Shown: in pieces, positions 1-7,261 of the stretch
Layout: every line of letters starts with the position of its first letter
Numbering within the stretch: the first letter of the stretch is position 1
NCBI RefSeq assembly: GCF_934725225.1
Contig: NZ_CAKVAM010000001.1
Location: 1-64,000 of the forward strand
DNA length: 64,000 nt
Source: an uncultured Treponema sp.
GTDB lineage: Bacteria; Spirochaetota; Spirochaetia; Treponematales; Treponemataceae
Direction: 5' to 3'
The notes under the pieces: model-generated
Seen by the model: only the letters and a program-made list of their open reading frames with translations
Told to the model about the DNA's origin: nothing
Database searches by the model: none
Translations under genes and position numbers: made by a program

Positions 1-66
1 CCGACTTGCATGCTTAAGACGCGCCGCCAGCGTTCGTTCTGAGCCAGGATCGAACTCTCCATGCCT
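1..66 (-). rRNA. rrs: 16S ribosomal RNA, 5' end (partial)
   Basis: The reverse complement reads as the conserved 16S start: GAGAGTTCGATCCTGGCTCAG, then AACGAACGCTGGCGGC. The gene enters from beyond the left edge, and only about the first 66 nt of the RNA lie in the window. The exact mature 5' end is approximate. A promoter and a leader of about 235 nt lie upstream at 67-338. Confidence 0.95.
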
Positions 67-309
67 ATTTCCTCGGCCCCCGAGGGAGCCGGAGATTGCA
101 TAAACACAGAGAGCCTTCTTCAGGCCCTCTCATTCTTCTCGAATCTGACTGCCTATAAATAATTCCGGTAAAACTCGCTCTCCCAATGTACGCTCTTCTG
201 TCGTTTCTTCTTTCCTTCCCTTAAACTGTCAAATAACGGCGATATAAACTAGCAGTCATACTGCCTAACATTTTTTGTTTTGTTCCTTTGTTTTCAAAGG
301 GTGAGATAG

Positions 310-338
310 AATATATAGCTGTGAAGAAATATTGTCAA
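310..338 (-). promoter_or_regulatory. rRNA operon promoter
   Basis: On the minus strand there is a perfect -35 TTGACA (333-338), a 17-bp spacer and a -10 TATATT (310-315). Transcription should start near 303, giving a leader of about 235 nt before 16S. The leader contains a small hairpin (CCTTTG-TTTT-CAAAGG, about 287-302). No further convincing antitermination box was identified by eye. Confidence 0.8.
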
Positions 339-386
339 TAGCAAATTTCAAAAAAATATAAAATTTATTAAATTTTTTCTGTTCCG

Positions 387-415
387 AAAAAAAGCAGACT
401 TTTTCAGCCTGCTTT
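387..415 (-). terminator. Rho-independent terminator of the exported-protein gene
   Basis: On the minus strand a 7-bp stem (AAAGCAG / CTGCTTT) with an 11-nt loop runs straight into a T7 tract. It lies about 35 bp after the stop of the exported protein gene and separates that gene from the rRNA promoter region. Confidence 0.7.
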
Positions 416-450
416 CATTTATTGTATAGAATATAAACCTATTTAACTTC

Positions 451-1185
451 TTAGTTTTCCTCGTAATCAAGGTTTTCTTCTGAAACTTCTTCTGCTGGCA
501 AGTCAGGTTCTTCGTATTCGCCACCGTCATATTCATCATCGGCAGGAAGAACAACCATCTGGGACTGCACCGCGCTCTGAATTTCCTCTTCTGTTATCGC
601 ATCGACCAAGTCCTTTGCCTGCGCCCTTGTAAAGTACAAAAGATTTCCGCCGTATTCAATTTGAGTGTCGCCCTTTCTCTGATTTGACTTTGTGGAAGGA
701 ATTTTTATGCAGAAATAAGGCGATTTTCCGACGAAAACATAGCCCATGGAAATTTTAGGGTCAGCATAAGAAGAATACTGAAAAGGTCCCCACTCAATTC
801 TCGCGCGGGCATATTCATAAGTCGCCTTGTATTTTTTCTGATTGCGGTCAAGCTTCTTTTCTTCAAAATCCTTTAAGTAAGCATTGTAAGAAGTGATGAC
901 GGCTTTGCGCGCATCCTTATCCAAAAGGAGACGCTCCTTGTTCGGCATATTTTTGTAAACAATTCCGGCAGTTCCGTTCTTTGGGAAAAGCATTACAGAA
1001 AAATCCTTCGCCTCAAGTTCATTAACGAGAATTTTTCTTAGCCTGAAAGTTCCAGAGCCAAGTTCAACAGGATCGAATTTTCCAAGTTTTACAGTTTCAA
1101 TTTCCTGCTTTACTTTTGGAGTTCTTGCCGCAAACGACAACGCAGCCATTGTTCCGACCATTATAAACAAAATTTTCTTTTTCAT
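451..1185 (-). CDS. Exported protein of unknown function
   Basis: A 244-residue protein. The N-terminus is a typical signal peptide: KKK, then a hydrophobic stretch ending in LSFA-A, so it is probably released into the periplasm; no lipobox cysteine is visible. The mature part is mixed polar sequence with no family I recognise. The last 35 residues are very acidic (many E and D), which suggests a flexible, charged tail. The start has a good GAGGAAA ribosome site. The gene lies 11 bp after the PC4-type gene on the same strand, so the two are probably co-transcribed, and a terminator follows. No function can be assigned from sequence. Confidence 0.85.
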   Translation of the reverse strand: MKKKILFIMVGTMAALSFAARTPKVKQEIETVKLGKFDPVELGSGTFRLRKILVNELEAKDFSVMLFPKNGTAGIVYKNMPNKERLLLDKDARKAVITSYNAYLKDFEEKKLDRNQKKYKATYEYARARIEWGPFQYSSYADPKISMGYVFVGKSPYFCIKIPSTKSNQRKGDTQIEYGGNLLYFTRAQAKDLVDAITEEEIQSAVQSQMVVLPADDEYDGGEYEEPDLPAEEVSEENLDYEEN

Positions 1186-1196
1186 ATTTTCCTCTA

Positions 1197-1436
1197 TTAA
1201 TTAAGTTCTTCCATTCCATTCAGAAGATTCTTTAAAGCGCAAAGCTCATCTTTTGTGAAAGTCACGCCTTTTCCCATTTTTTCATGCTCGGAATCCCAGG
1301 AACGAATGTCGTACTTTGCAGGACGTCCGCCCCAAGACACAAAATTCAGCTCAAGATTCCAGCCAGATTTTGACGTGGAAAGAACACCGATATTTTTCTG
1401 TATATCCGGCGGAGTAAAACCTTCAGACATTGCCAT
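1197..1436 (-). CDS. YdbC-type PC4 domain protein (single-stranded DNA binding)
   Basis: A 79-residue protein when started at the ATG at 1436, which has a strong GGAGGA site four bases upstream. A longer frame reaches 1553 but the extra N-terminus looks unlike the family and has no ribosome site, so I reject it. The motif SWGGRPAKYDIRSWD followed by HEKMGKGVTFT matches the bacterial YdbC branch of the PC4 (transcriptional coactivator p15) fold. Characterised relatives are dimers that bind single-stranded DNA and RNA; the cellular job is not settled. It is the first gene of a two-gene unit with the exported protein downstream. Confidence 0.82.
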   Translation of the reverse strand: MAMSEGFTPPDIQKNIGVLSTSKSGWNLELNFVSWGGRPAKYDIRSWDSEHEKMGKGVTFTKDELCALKNLLNGMEELN

Positions 1437-1717
1437 AAAATCCTCCGATAAAATATGCGCCGCACTTTTATAGAAACAACCGCTCGCAAAGCAAAAAGTT
1501 ACAGGCGTTTTTTTAGCTTTTATATTAATGCCGTTTGCTTTTTTTGTCATCAATAAAATTTCATTCTAAAACAAAACGTATTATGTCTTTTGCGCGGTCT
1601 GTTTATTGCCGAAATGCAATTAGTATTATATATTGATAGTAAGCAAAATCGCTTTTATGAAAACTGAAATTCAAAAGGCAACCAAAGCTTTTCGTTTTTT
1701 TACTTTATGGAGGAAAA

Positions 1718-2716
1718 ATGATTAAAAGTAAACTTGTATTGGCAGCATTTGCAGCCATGTCGCTTGCGCTGATCTCGTGCGGCTCATCGCCAAAAGAAGA
1801 GCCAGAGATTCAAGAAGAGAATGTTTCTGAAAACACAGCAGAAGAATCTCAAGACCAACAGCAGATTTCAGAAGACACAGCAGAATCAAATGAAGCAACA
1901 CTCAGCAAAATTGAATCTTCAAGACAAGACGCAATAAATGCCGGCGCGCAGAACGCAGCCCCAGACGCATTTAACGCCGCAGAAGAAGAATATAATTCTG
2001 TAAAAGCCGCAATGGAGCAAGGCGAAGATGTTTCCGCAAGACTGAAAGATCTTCTTGCACGCTATCAAGCTTTAAAGGCTTACGCAGACGCAGTTGCAAA
2101 GAAAGCAAAGATTGACGAAAACGGATTTGCTTCTTACGCGCAGAATGTATACAACGACGGCGTTTCTATTATCAGCGAGCTTGAATCTTCAAAAGACTAC
2201 GGAAGCGACTGGAACAAAAAAGCAGTTTCCGCAGATGCAAAAATGACATTTGTTCTTAAGGCGGCTCACAAATCGCTTGCGCAGGCTGAACGCACAGAAG
2301 CTTTTAAGGCAAAGAAAAACGCAGACAGCATAAAGTGCTCTGTTTCAAGAAAAGCTGACTACGACAAGTTTGTTGCAAACTTCAAGTCCGGCGACCAGAA
2401 TTACGTTACAGGGAACCCGGAAGGCGCGCTTGCAAACTACACAAAGGCAAAAGAAGGATTCACATCTCTTTACACACAGGTTTCCGAAGCAAGAGCTCAG
2501 GCTCAGGCAGCAATTGAAGAAGCAAAGAAACGTGTTGCAGAAAGCGAGACAAACGCTCAGTGGGCAGACAAGGAAAAACCTCTTGGAGACGAGCCGGTAG
2601 AAGGAATCGAAGAAGCAGACACACAGCTTCTTGAAGCGGACGACTTTACAAAAGCAGAAAATTCAGAAGTTGAAATCGAAGAAACTATCGAAGAATCTGC
2701 ACAGGAGGCTGAATAA
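1718..2716 (+). CDS. Alanine-rich coiled-coil lipoprotein
   Basis: A 332-residue protein. The signal peptide ends ALISC-GSS, a clear lipobox, so the mature protein should be lipid-anchored at Cys21. Residues 25-65 are an acidic Q/E/S-rich linker. The rest is Ala, Lys and Glu-rich helical sequence of coiled-coil character with TPR-like spacing, ending in another acidic tail. There is a GGAGG ribosome site. The stop overlaps the start of the LysM gene (TAATG), so the two are translationally coupled and probably act together at the cell wall or outer membrane. It resembles treponemal lipoproteins of unknown role. A possible promoter is TTGATA, 17 bp, TATGAA at 1633-1661. Confidence 0.85.
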   Translation: MIKSKLVLAAFAAMSLALISCGSSPKEEPEIQEENVSENTAEESQDQQQISEDTAESNEATLSKIESSRQDAINAGAQNAAPDAFNAAEEEYNSVKAAMEQGEDVSARLKDLLARYQALKAYADAVAKKAKIDENGFASYAQNVYNDGVSIISELESSKDYGSDWNKKAVSADAKMTFVLKAAHKSLAQAERTEAFKAKKNADSIKCSVSRKADYDKFVANFKSGDQNYVTGNPEGALANYTKAKEGFTSLYTQVSEARAQAQAAIEEAKKRVAESETNAQWADKEKPLGDEPVEGIEEADTQLLEADDFTKAENSEVEIEETIEESAQEAE

Positions 2717-3408
2717 TGAAAAAATTACTTGCTTGCACAATCGCATCTGTTCTGGGACTTTCAGTTTTTGCAGCCAGCTACACAAACAACACTTACCAGA
2801 AACTTGCAAAAGAATACACACAGAAAGCAGAAAGAGCTTTGGACGCAGGAGAATATGTTCTTGCTGAAGAATACGCCGCAAAAGCAAAAGAGAACGCAGA
2901 ACTTTCCGACACTTACATAAGCCACATGCTTTCAAAGGAAAGCGCGGAAAAAGATCTCAATCTTGCAAGAAACAGGCTCGCCTATGTTGAAAGCATCAAC
3001 GGAAAAGAAAATTTCCCGATTGCTTATGATTCAGCATCAAAATCTCTTGCACAGGCAGAAGACGCATTTGCAAAAGAAGAATGGGACGCAGCTTCAAGCT
3101 ATTCAAAGCAGGTTCTTGACGCTTTAGCAGAAATAAAAGAAGTTACACCGCTTCCAAAATATTATGTTGTAAAACCTTGGGAATCAGACAAAGACTGCTT
3201 CTGGAATATTTCTGGAAGACCTTATGTTTACAACAATCCTTATTTGTGGGAAAACCTCTACGAAGCGAACAAGAATTCCCTTCCAGACCCAAAGAATCCA
3301 AACTTGATTCGTCCAGGAATGAAAATGGAAATTCCTTCAATTTCTGGCGAATACCGCGACGGAGTTTACAGCCCGGACAAAGACTACGAGCCTTTCCAGA
3401 AACGCTAA
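2716..3408 (+). CDS. Secreted LysM-domain protein
   Basis: A 230-residue protein. Residues 1-20 are a signal peptide (LSVFA-ASY). Residues 20-130 are helical and repeat-like, with YxxLAKEYTQKAERALDAGEY typical of short TPR-like units, resembling the preceding lipoprotein. The C-terminal third is LysM-like: YVVKPWESDKDCFWNISG, then WENLYEANK and PGMKMEIPS, the pattern of a peptidoglycan-binding LysM with an insertion. The start overlaps the upstream stop by one base. A terminator for this gene lies at 3428-3483, inside the convergent NUDIX gene. A structural role at the peptidoglycan is inferred. Confidence 0.82.
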   Translation: MKKLLACTIASVLGLSVFAASYTNNTYQKLAKEYTQKAERALDAGEYVLAEEYAAKAKENAELSDTYISHMLSKESAEKDLNLARNRLAYVESINGKENFPIAYDSASKSLAQAEDAFAKEEWDAASSYSKQVLDALAEIKEVTPLPKYYVVKPWESDKDCFWNISGRPYVYNNPYLWENLYEANKNSLPDPKNPNLIRPGMKMEIPSISGEYRDGVYSPDKDYEPFQKR

Positions 3409-3947
3409 AAATTCCGAGCTAAATACAGGGCAGCTGCTGAAGCCATCAAAGCATGGCAATATTCGGGGCTGCCCATTTTTTTTATCACTTCGGATTTTGG
3501 AATTTCCAAGTAGTTTAAATATTCATCAGCATCAAGATTCTGCTTGCCGGAAAACTCCAAATCTTCAGCAAGAAAAACATGAACGTGGTTTGCAAACAAA
3601 GCCGGATTAGGATTCATTGAGCCAAGGCAAATAATTTTTTTTGCAGTTGCGCCGGTTTCTTCCAAAAGCTCACGTTTTGCAGCTTCAAGCGGAACTTCGC
3701 CCTTGTCTATTACGCCGCCCGGAAATTCAATGCTTAAAGATTTTTCCCCGTGCCGCCATTGCCTTACCATAAGAAAATTTTCACCGTCATCCGGAATTAC
3801 AATAACCCAGTCAGGAGCTTCGTTCACAATGTAGATGCCTTCTGTTCCGTCGGGGCTTACGCTGGTTCGTTCAGTAACAGTAAAAACAGGAGTTTTAAAA
3901 GCTTCCCTGCGTGATTTTTCGTGCCATATAAGTTTTTTGTCGTCCAT
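3405..3947 (-). CDS. NUDIX hydrolase, ADP-ribose pyrophosphatase type
   Basis: A 180-residue protein if started at the ATG at 3947. The complete NUDIX box is visible: G(5)E(7)RELLEETGA, within FPGGVIDKGEVPLEAAKREL. The upstream PGG and the length fit ADP-ribose/nucleoside-diphosphate-sugar pyrophosphatases, which hydrolyse X-linked nucleoside diphosphates with magnesium. The open frame extends to 4055, but the extra residues are unlike the family. No Shine-Dalgarno precedes 3947; instead a promoter-like TTGCTA-17-TAGTAT ends seven bases before the ATG, suggesting a leaderless mRNA. The 3' end overlaps the convergent LysM gene by four bases. Confidence 0.88.
   Translation of the reverse strand: MDDKKLIWHEKSRREAFKTPVFTVTERTSVSPDGTEGIYIVNEAPDWVIVIPDDGENFLMVRQWRHGEKSLSIEFPGGVIDKGEVPLEAAKRELLEETGATAKKIICLGSMNPNPALFANHVHVFLAEDLEFSGKQNLDADEYLNYLEIPKSEVIKKMGSPEYCHALMASAAALYLARNF
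3428..3483 (+). terminator. Plus-strand terminator embedded in the NUDIX gene
   Basis: GGGCAGC (3428-3434) pairs with GCTGCCC (3468-3474) and is followed by A and then T8 (3476-3483). It sits about 20 bp past the LysM stop but inside the coding sequence of the convergent NUDIX gene, so one DNA segment serves as a terminator on one strand and as codons on the other. Confidence 0.7.
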
Positions 3948-3954
3948 GCGTTTT

Positions 3955-3983
3955 ATACTAAAATTATTCTGAAACTTTAGCAA
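3955..3983 (-). promoter_or_regulatory. Promoter abutting the NUDIX start codon
   Basis: On the minus strand: -35 TTGCTA (3978-3983), 17-bp spacer, -10 TAGTAT (3955-3960). Only seven bases separate the -10 from the ATG at 3947, so transcription would begin at or next to the start codon. There is no ribosome site. Confidence 0.45.
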
Positions 3984-4111
3984 GAAAGAAAATTTCAACA
4001 ACTGCCATTCTCTTGCTTGACAAAGAACACAATCATAAAAAATTGCAAATTTCAAAAAACGGATTTATAATTTAATTATCAAAAAATAACATTTAAAACA
4101 GGAGGCGCATT

Positions 4112-4936
4112 ATGGCAATCATAGCAATTTCAAGACAGGTGGCAGCTCTTGGAGACGAAATAGCTGCGGCGGCAGCAAAAAAACTTGGCTACACATTTAT
4201 AACTCGAAAACAAATAGAAAACCGCATTGTAGAGCTGGGATTTCCAAAGGAAAAACTTCAAAAATATGACGAAATAAAACCGGGATTTTTCGCAAGTCTC
4301 GCAAAAGGACGCGATGAATACCTGAATTATTTGCAGTATGCGGTTCTGGAAGCGGCAAGCAAAGGAAACTGCATTTTGATAGGACGCGGTTCATTTGTAA
4401 TTCTTGAAGATGTTCCAAATTTGATTTCGCTTCGGTTCGTGGCAAAAGAATCTGTAAGAGTCAAGCGGCTTGAAAAAGAATTCAACTGGACAGAAAAACA
4501 GGCAATGGCAAGAATCAACGAAAGCGCGGCAAACAGAAAAGGATTCCACAAGAGTTTCTTCAATGTGGACAACGAAGATTCAAGCCACTATATGCTCACA
4601 ATAAACACAGGAATTCTTGAGCAGGAAGAAGTTGTAAAGCAGATTGTAAATTTTGTAAAATATTTTGCAGACCCGGAAAAAGAAGCTCTAGGCAAAAAGC
4701 GAATTGAAAATATGCTCAAAGCCCAAGACCTGACAAACAAGCTTCTCTTTGAATACAAGCTGAATATAAATTTCCTGCGCGCAATTATTGACGACGAAGG
4801 AACTTCCATAACGCTGCAAGGCGTGGCAGATTCTCAGGCTGTGGTAGACAGAGCTGTTACTCTTGCCGCAAAGATTCTTCCAAGCTGCACAATAAAATCA
4901 GCAGTAAATATTGTTCAGGATTTTAAAGGCTGCTAA
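4112..4936 (+). CDS. Cytidylate-kinase-like protein
   Basis: A 274-residue protein. The N-terminus MAIIAISRQVAALGDEIA and the later GRGSFVI, RFVAKESVR and NRKGFHKSFF match the cytidylate-kinase-like family (Pfam Cytidylate_kin2), a P-loop-derived kinase fold in which the phosphate loop is altered (SRQ-AALGDE rather than GPxGxGKS). It is distinct from the housekeeping Cmk; the substrate is not known. The C-terminal 80 residues after the kinase-like part (AQDLTNKLLFEYKLNI onward) look like an added small domain. AGGAGG precedes the start, and a strong terminator follows at 4954-4996. It appears monocistronic. Confidence 0.8.
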   Translation: MAIIAISRQVAALGDEIAAAAAKKLGYTFITRKQIENRIVELGFPKEKLQKYDEIKPGFFASLAKGRDEYLNYLQYAVLEAASKGNCILIGRGSFVILEDVPNLISLRFVAKESVRVKRLEKEFNWTEKQAMARINESAANRKGFHKSFFNVDNEDSSHYMLTINTGILEQEEVVKQIVNFVKYFADPEKEALGKKRIENMLKAQDLTNKLLFEYKLNINFLRAIIDDEGTSITLQGVADSQAVVDRAVTLAAKILPSCTIKSAVNIVQDFKGC

Positions 4937-4953
4937 TTAAAGCAGTTTATCTG

Positions 4954-4996
4954 AAAAGAGCCTTTTGCTGCTTTAGCAAAAGGCTCTTTTTTTTTT
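4954..4996 (+). terminator. Strong terminator between convergent genes
   Basis: A 16-bp perfect stem (AAAAGAGCCTTTTGCT, 4954-4969, with its complement 4975-4990) and a 5-nt loop, followed on the plus strand by a long T tract to 4996. On the minus strand it ends in TTTT, so it may also stop glmS transcripts. Confidence 0.9.
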
Positions 4997-5004
4997 GGCA
5001 TTTT

Positions 5005-6846
5005 TTATTCAACAGTAACAGACTTTGCAAGGTTGCGCGGCTTGTCCGGGTTGTTTCCCCTGTGGACTGCGCAATAATAAGCAAAAAGCTGCGCTGGAAT
5101 TATTGCAAGCATCGGCTCAAAAAAACTTTCCGTAGAAGGAATTTTTACAATTTCATCTGCGGAAGAACTGAATGCCCCGGAATCATCCTGCGTGATAACA
5201 AAAGTTGAAGCTCCGCGGCTCTTGACTTCAATGATGTTGCTTGCAAGTTTTTCGTAAAGTTCAGGAACTGTGGCTGTCGCAACAACAAGAGTATCCGTGT
5301 CTATAAGCGCAATCGGCCCGTGCTTAAGTTCGCCTGCCGCAAAAGCCTCGCTGTGCATATAGCTTACTTCCTTAAGCTTAAGGGCGCACTCAAGACTTGT
5401 CGCGCTGTCATACTGGCGGCCAATAAAGAAAACCTTCTGTTTATTGTAGTTCTTGGAAACAAATCTCTGGATAGAAGCCTTATCTTCAAGAATCTGCTGA
5501 ACTTTCTCCGGAATAGAATTCAGTTCGCAAAGATATTTTTTATAATCAGAAGCGGAAATTGTTCCCTTTATAAAGGCAGCTTTCAAGGCAAGCATAGAAA
5601 GGCACATAAGCTGAGTTGTGTACGCCTTAGTAGAAGCGACCGCAATTTCAGGACCTGCCCAAGTATAGACAACATCGTCAGCTTCGCGGCTTACAGTTGA
5701 ACCCACGCAGTTTGTAATCGCCGTAACGTGAACACCATTTTGCTTGGCAAGGCGCAATGCAGCCAAAGTGTCGGCAGTTTCCCCGGACTGGCTTATTACA
5801 ATAAAAATATCATCCTTACACAAAATAGGATTTCTATAGCGGAATTCGCTTGCAACATCAACTACAACAGGAACGCGTGCAAGCTGCTCAAAAACATACT
5901 TTGCCACAACCCCGGCATGATATGCAGTTCCGCAGGCAACAATCACAATGCGCTTAGCTTCCTTCCACTTTTCATCAAAGCGAAGCTCATCGAATTTTAT
6001 GTCAACAGGAACTCCGCCTTCAAAAACAAGACGCGGTCTCATTGTGTCTGTAAGAACTTTTGGCTGCTCGTGGATTTCTTTAAGCATAAAATGCTCATAT
6101 CCGCCTTTTTCCGCGGAAGAAATATCCCAGTCAACATGGAACGGCTGCTTTATTATGCGGTTTCCGTCTTCATCAAAAAGATCAACGTGGTCTTTGTAAA
6201 GCACAGCAATTTCTTTTTGGTCAAGGAAGTAGACATCGCGGGTGTACTCAAGAACAGCAGGAACATCGCTTGCAATAAAGTTTTCACCTTTGCCAAGACC
6301 TACAATGAGCGGGCATTCCTTTCTTGCGGCAATGATTCTGTCCGGAAAGTCCTTGCACAAAACTCCAAGAGCATAGCTGCCTTCCAAGCGGTTTACAGCC
6401 GCCTTTACAGCTTCAAAAATATCAAGAGAATCTTCATAGTAATAGTTTATAAGATGAGCAATGACTTCTGTGTCTGTGTCGCTCTTAAAAACAACGCCTT
6501 CGCTCTGAAGCCACGCCTTGAGCTTTGCAAAGTTCTCGATAATTCCGTTGTGAACAACAGCGATTGTTCCGCTTTCGTTAAGATGCGGATGGGCGTTTAT
6601 GTCGCTAGGCTCGCCGTGGGTCGCCCATCTTGTATGCCCGATTCCAAGAGAACCTTCGATAGTTTCCTTCGCGATTTTTTCTTCAAGAGCTTTGAGCGCG
6701 CCTTTTACCTTGCGCACCAAAATATCCTGGCCGTTAAACACTGCGATTCCCGCGCTGTCATATCCGCGGTACTCAAGTTTTTTAAGCGCATTCACCAAAA
6801 CCGGTGTAGCATTTTTATTGCCGATATATCCTACAATTCCACACAT
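5005..6846 (-). CDS. glmS: Glutamine-fructose-6-phosphate aminotransferase (isomerizing)
   Basis: A 613-residue protein, the usual length. It makes glucosamine-6-phosphate from fructose-6-phosphate and glutamine, the first step to UDP-GlcNAc for peptidoglycan. Cys2 (MCGIVGYIG) is the N-terminal glutaminase nucleophile, RGYDSAG and GHTRWATHG follow, then two SIS sugar-isomerase domains (SQSGETADTLAAL near residue 350, and FFIGRQYDSATSLECALKLK near 475) and the conserved tail KPRNLAKSVTVE. No Shine-Dalgarno is seen; a TAGAAT hexamer ends six bases before the ATG. No glmS ribozyme is visible in the short upstream region. Confidence 0.98.
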   Translation of the reverse strand: MCGIVGYIGNKNATPVLVNALKKLEYRGYDSAGIAVFNGQDILVRKVKGALKALEEKIAKETIEGSLGIGHTRWATHGEPSDINAHPHLNESGTIAVVHNGIIENFAKLKAWLQSEGVVFKSDTDTEVIAHLINYYYEDSLDIFEAVKAAVNRLEGSYALGVLCKDFPDRIIAARKECPLIVGLGKGENFIASDVPAVLEYTRDVYFLDQKEIAVLYKDHVDLFDEDGNRIIKQPFHVDWDISSAEKGGYEHFMLKEIHEQPKVLTDTMRPRLVFEGGVPVDIKFDELRFDEKWKEAKRIVIVACGTAYHAGVVAKYVFEQLARVPVVVDVASEFRYRNPILCKDDIFIVISQSGETADTLAALRLAKQNGVHVTAITNCVGSTVSREADDVVYTWAGPEIAVASTKAYTTQLMCLSMLALKAAFIKGTISASDYKKYLCELNSIPEKVQQILEDKASIQRFVSKNYNKQKVFFIGRQYDSATSLECALKLKEVSYMHSEAFAAGELKHGPIALIDTDTLVVATATVPELYEKLASNIIEVKSRGASTFVITQDDSGAFSSSADEIVKIPSTESFFEPMLAIIPAQLFAYYCAVHRGNNPDKPRNLAKSVTVE

Positions 6847-6950
6847 GGCATTATTCTATAGATTTTCACAACTTTTGAATAGAACACATTTCGTAAAATC
6901 AAAATAAAATCTGACAATGACAGATAGCTTCAAGAAAATTTTATTTTTGT

Positions 6951-7210
6951 CTGGAATCCTTTAAAAACTTCAGGAATATTTGATTTTCTTCTGGAATTTG
7001 TTAAAAAAATCAGGAATATTGTATTTTCCACTTGGAATTCGTCAAAAAACTCAGGAATATGAAATTTTCCTGAAGAATATGCATAAAAACTCTGGAATAT
7101 CTTCTATCCCTCAATATTTATACAAATTCTTTAGGAATATACAATATTCTTGGAGAATACCATTTATTCCTGCATATTTATACAAAATTCAGCATTCCGC
7201 CGAAAATTCC
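6951..7210. repeat. Degenerate 20-bp-period repeat array
   Basis: Thirteen contiguous 20-bp units from 6951 to 7210. Most carry a GGAAT core with C/T and A/T just before it: cores start at 6953, 6973, 6993, 7013, 7034, 7054, 7094 and 7134, with weaker AGAAT or TATT versions at 7074, 7114, 7154 and 7174. In the first seven units an A-run and a T-run alternate in the second half, giving a 40-bp super-period (TGGAAT..AAAA, then AGGAATAT..TTTT). Units 7111 and 7171 share TATTTATACAAA. It occupies the gene-less stretch between glmS and the outer-membrane-type gene. No spacers and no coding pattern: 20 is not a multiple of three. Confidence 0.8.
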
Positions 7211-7261
7211 ACTAGGAAAAAAAATGCGCAATGCACTATAATGGCGCAAGGTTTTGGAAAA

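Noticed and set aside
5728..6861. A 377-codon plus-strand open frame
   Set aside because: It lies fully antisense to glmS, whose protein is unmistakable; the translation has no family likeness.
6847..6950. glmS ribozyme
   Set aside because: The ATG has almost no leader and no ribozyme-like core was seen; that class is typical of Gram-positive bacteria.
6951..7210. CRISPR array
   Set aside because: Units are contiguous 20-mers without spacers, and no cas genes are near.
6980..7261. N-terminal extension of the outer-membrane-type gene
   Set aside because: This stretch is the 20-bp repeat array; the signal peptide begins only at 7262.
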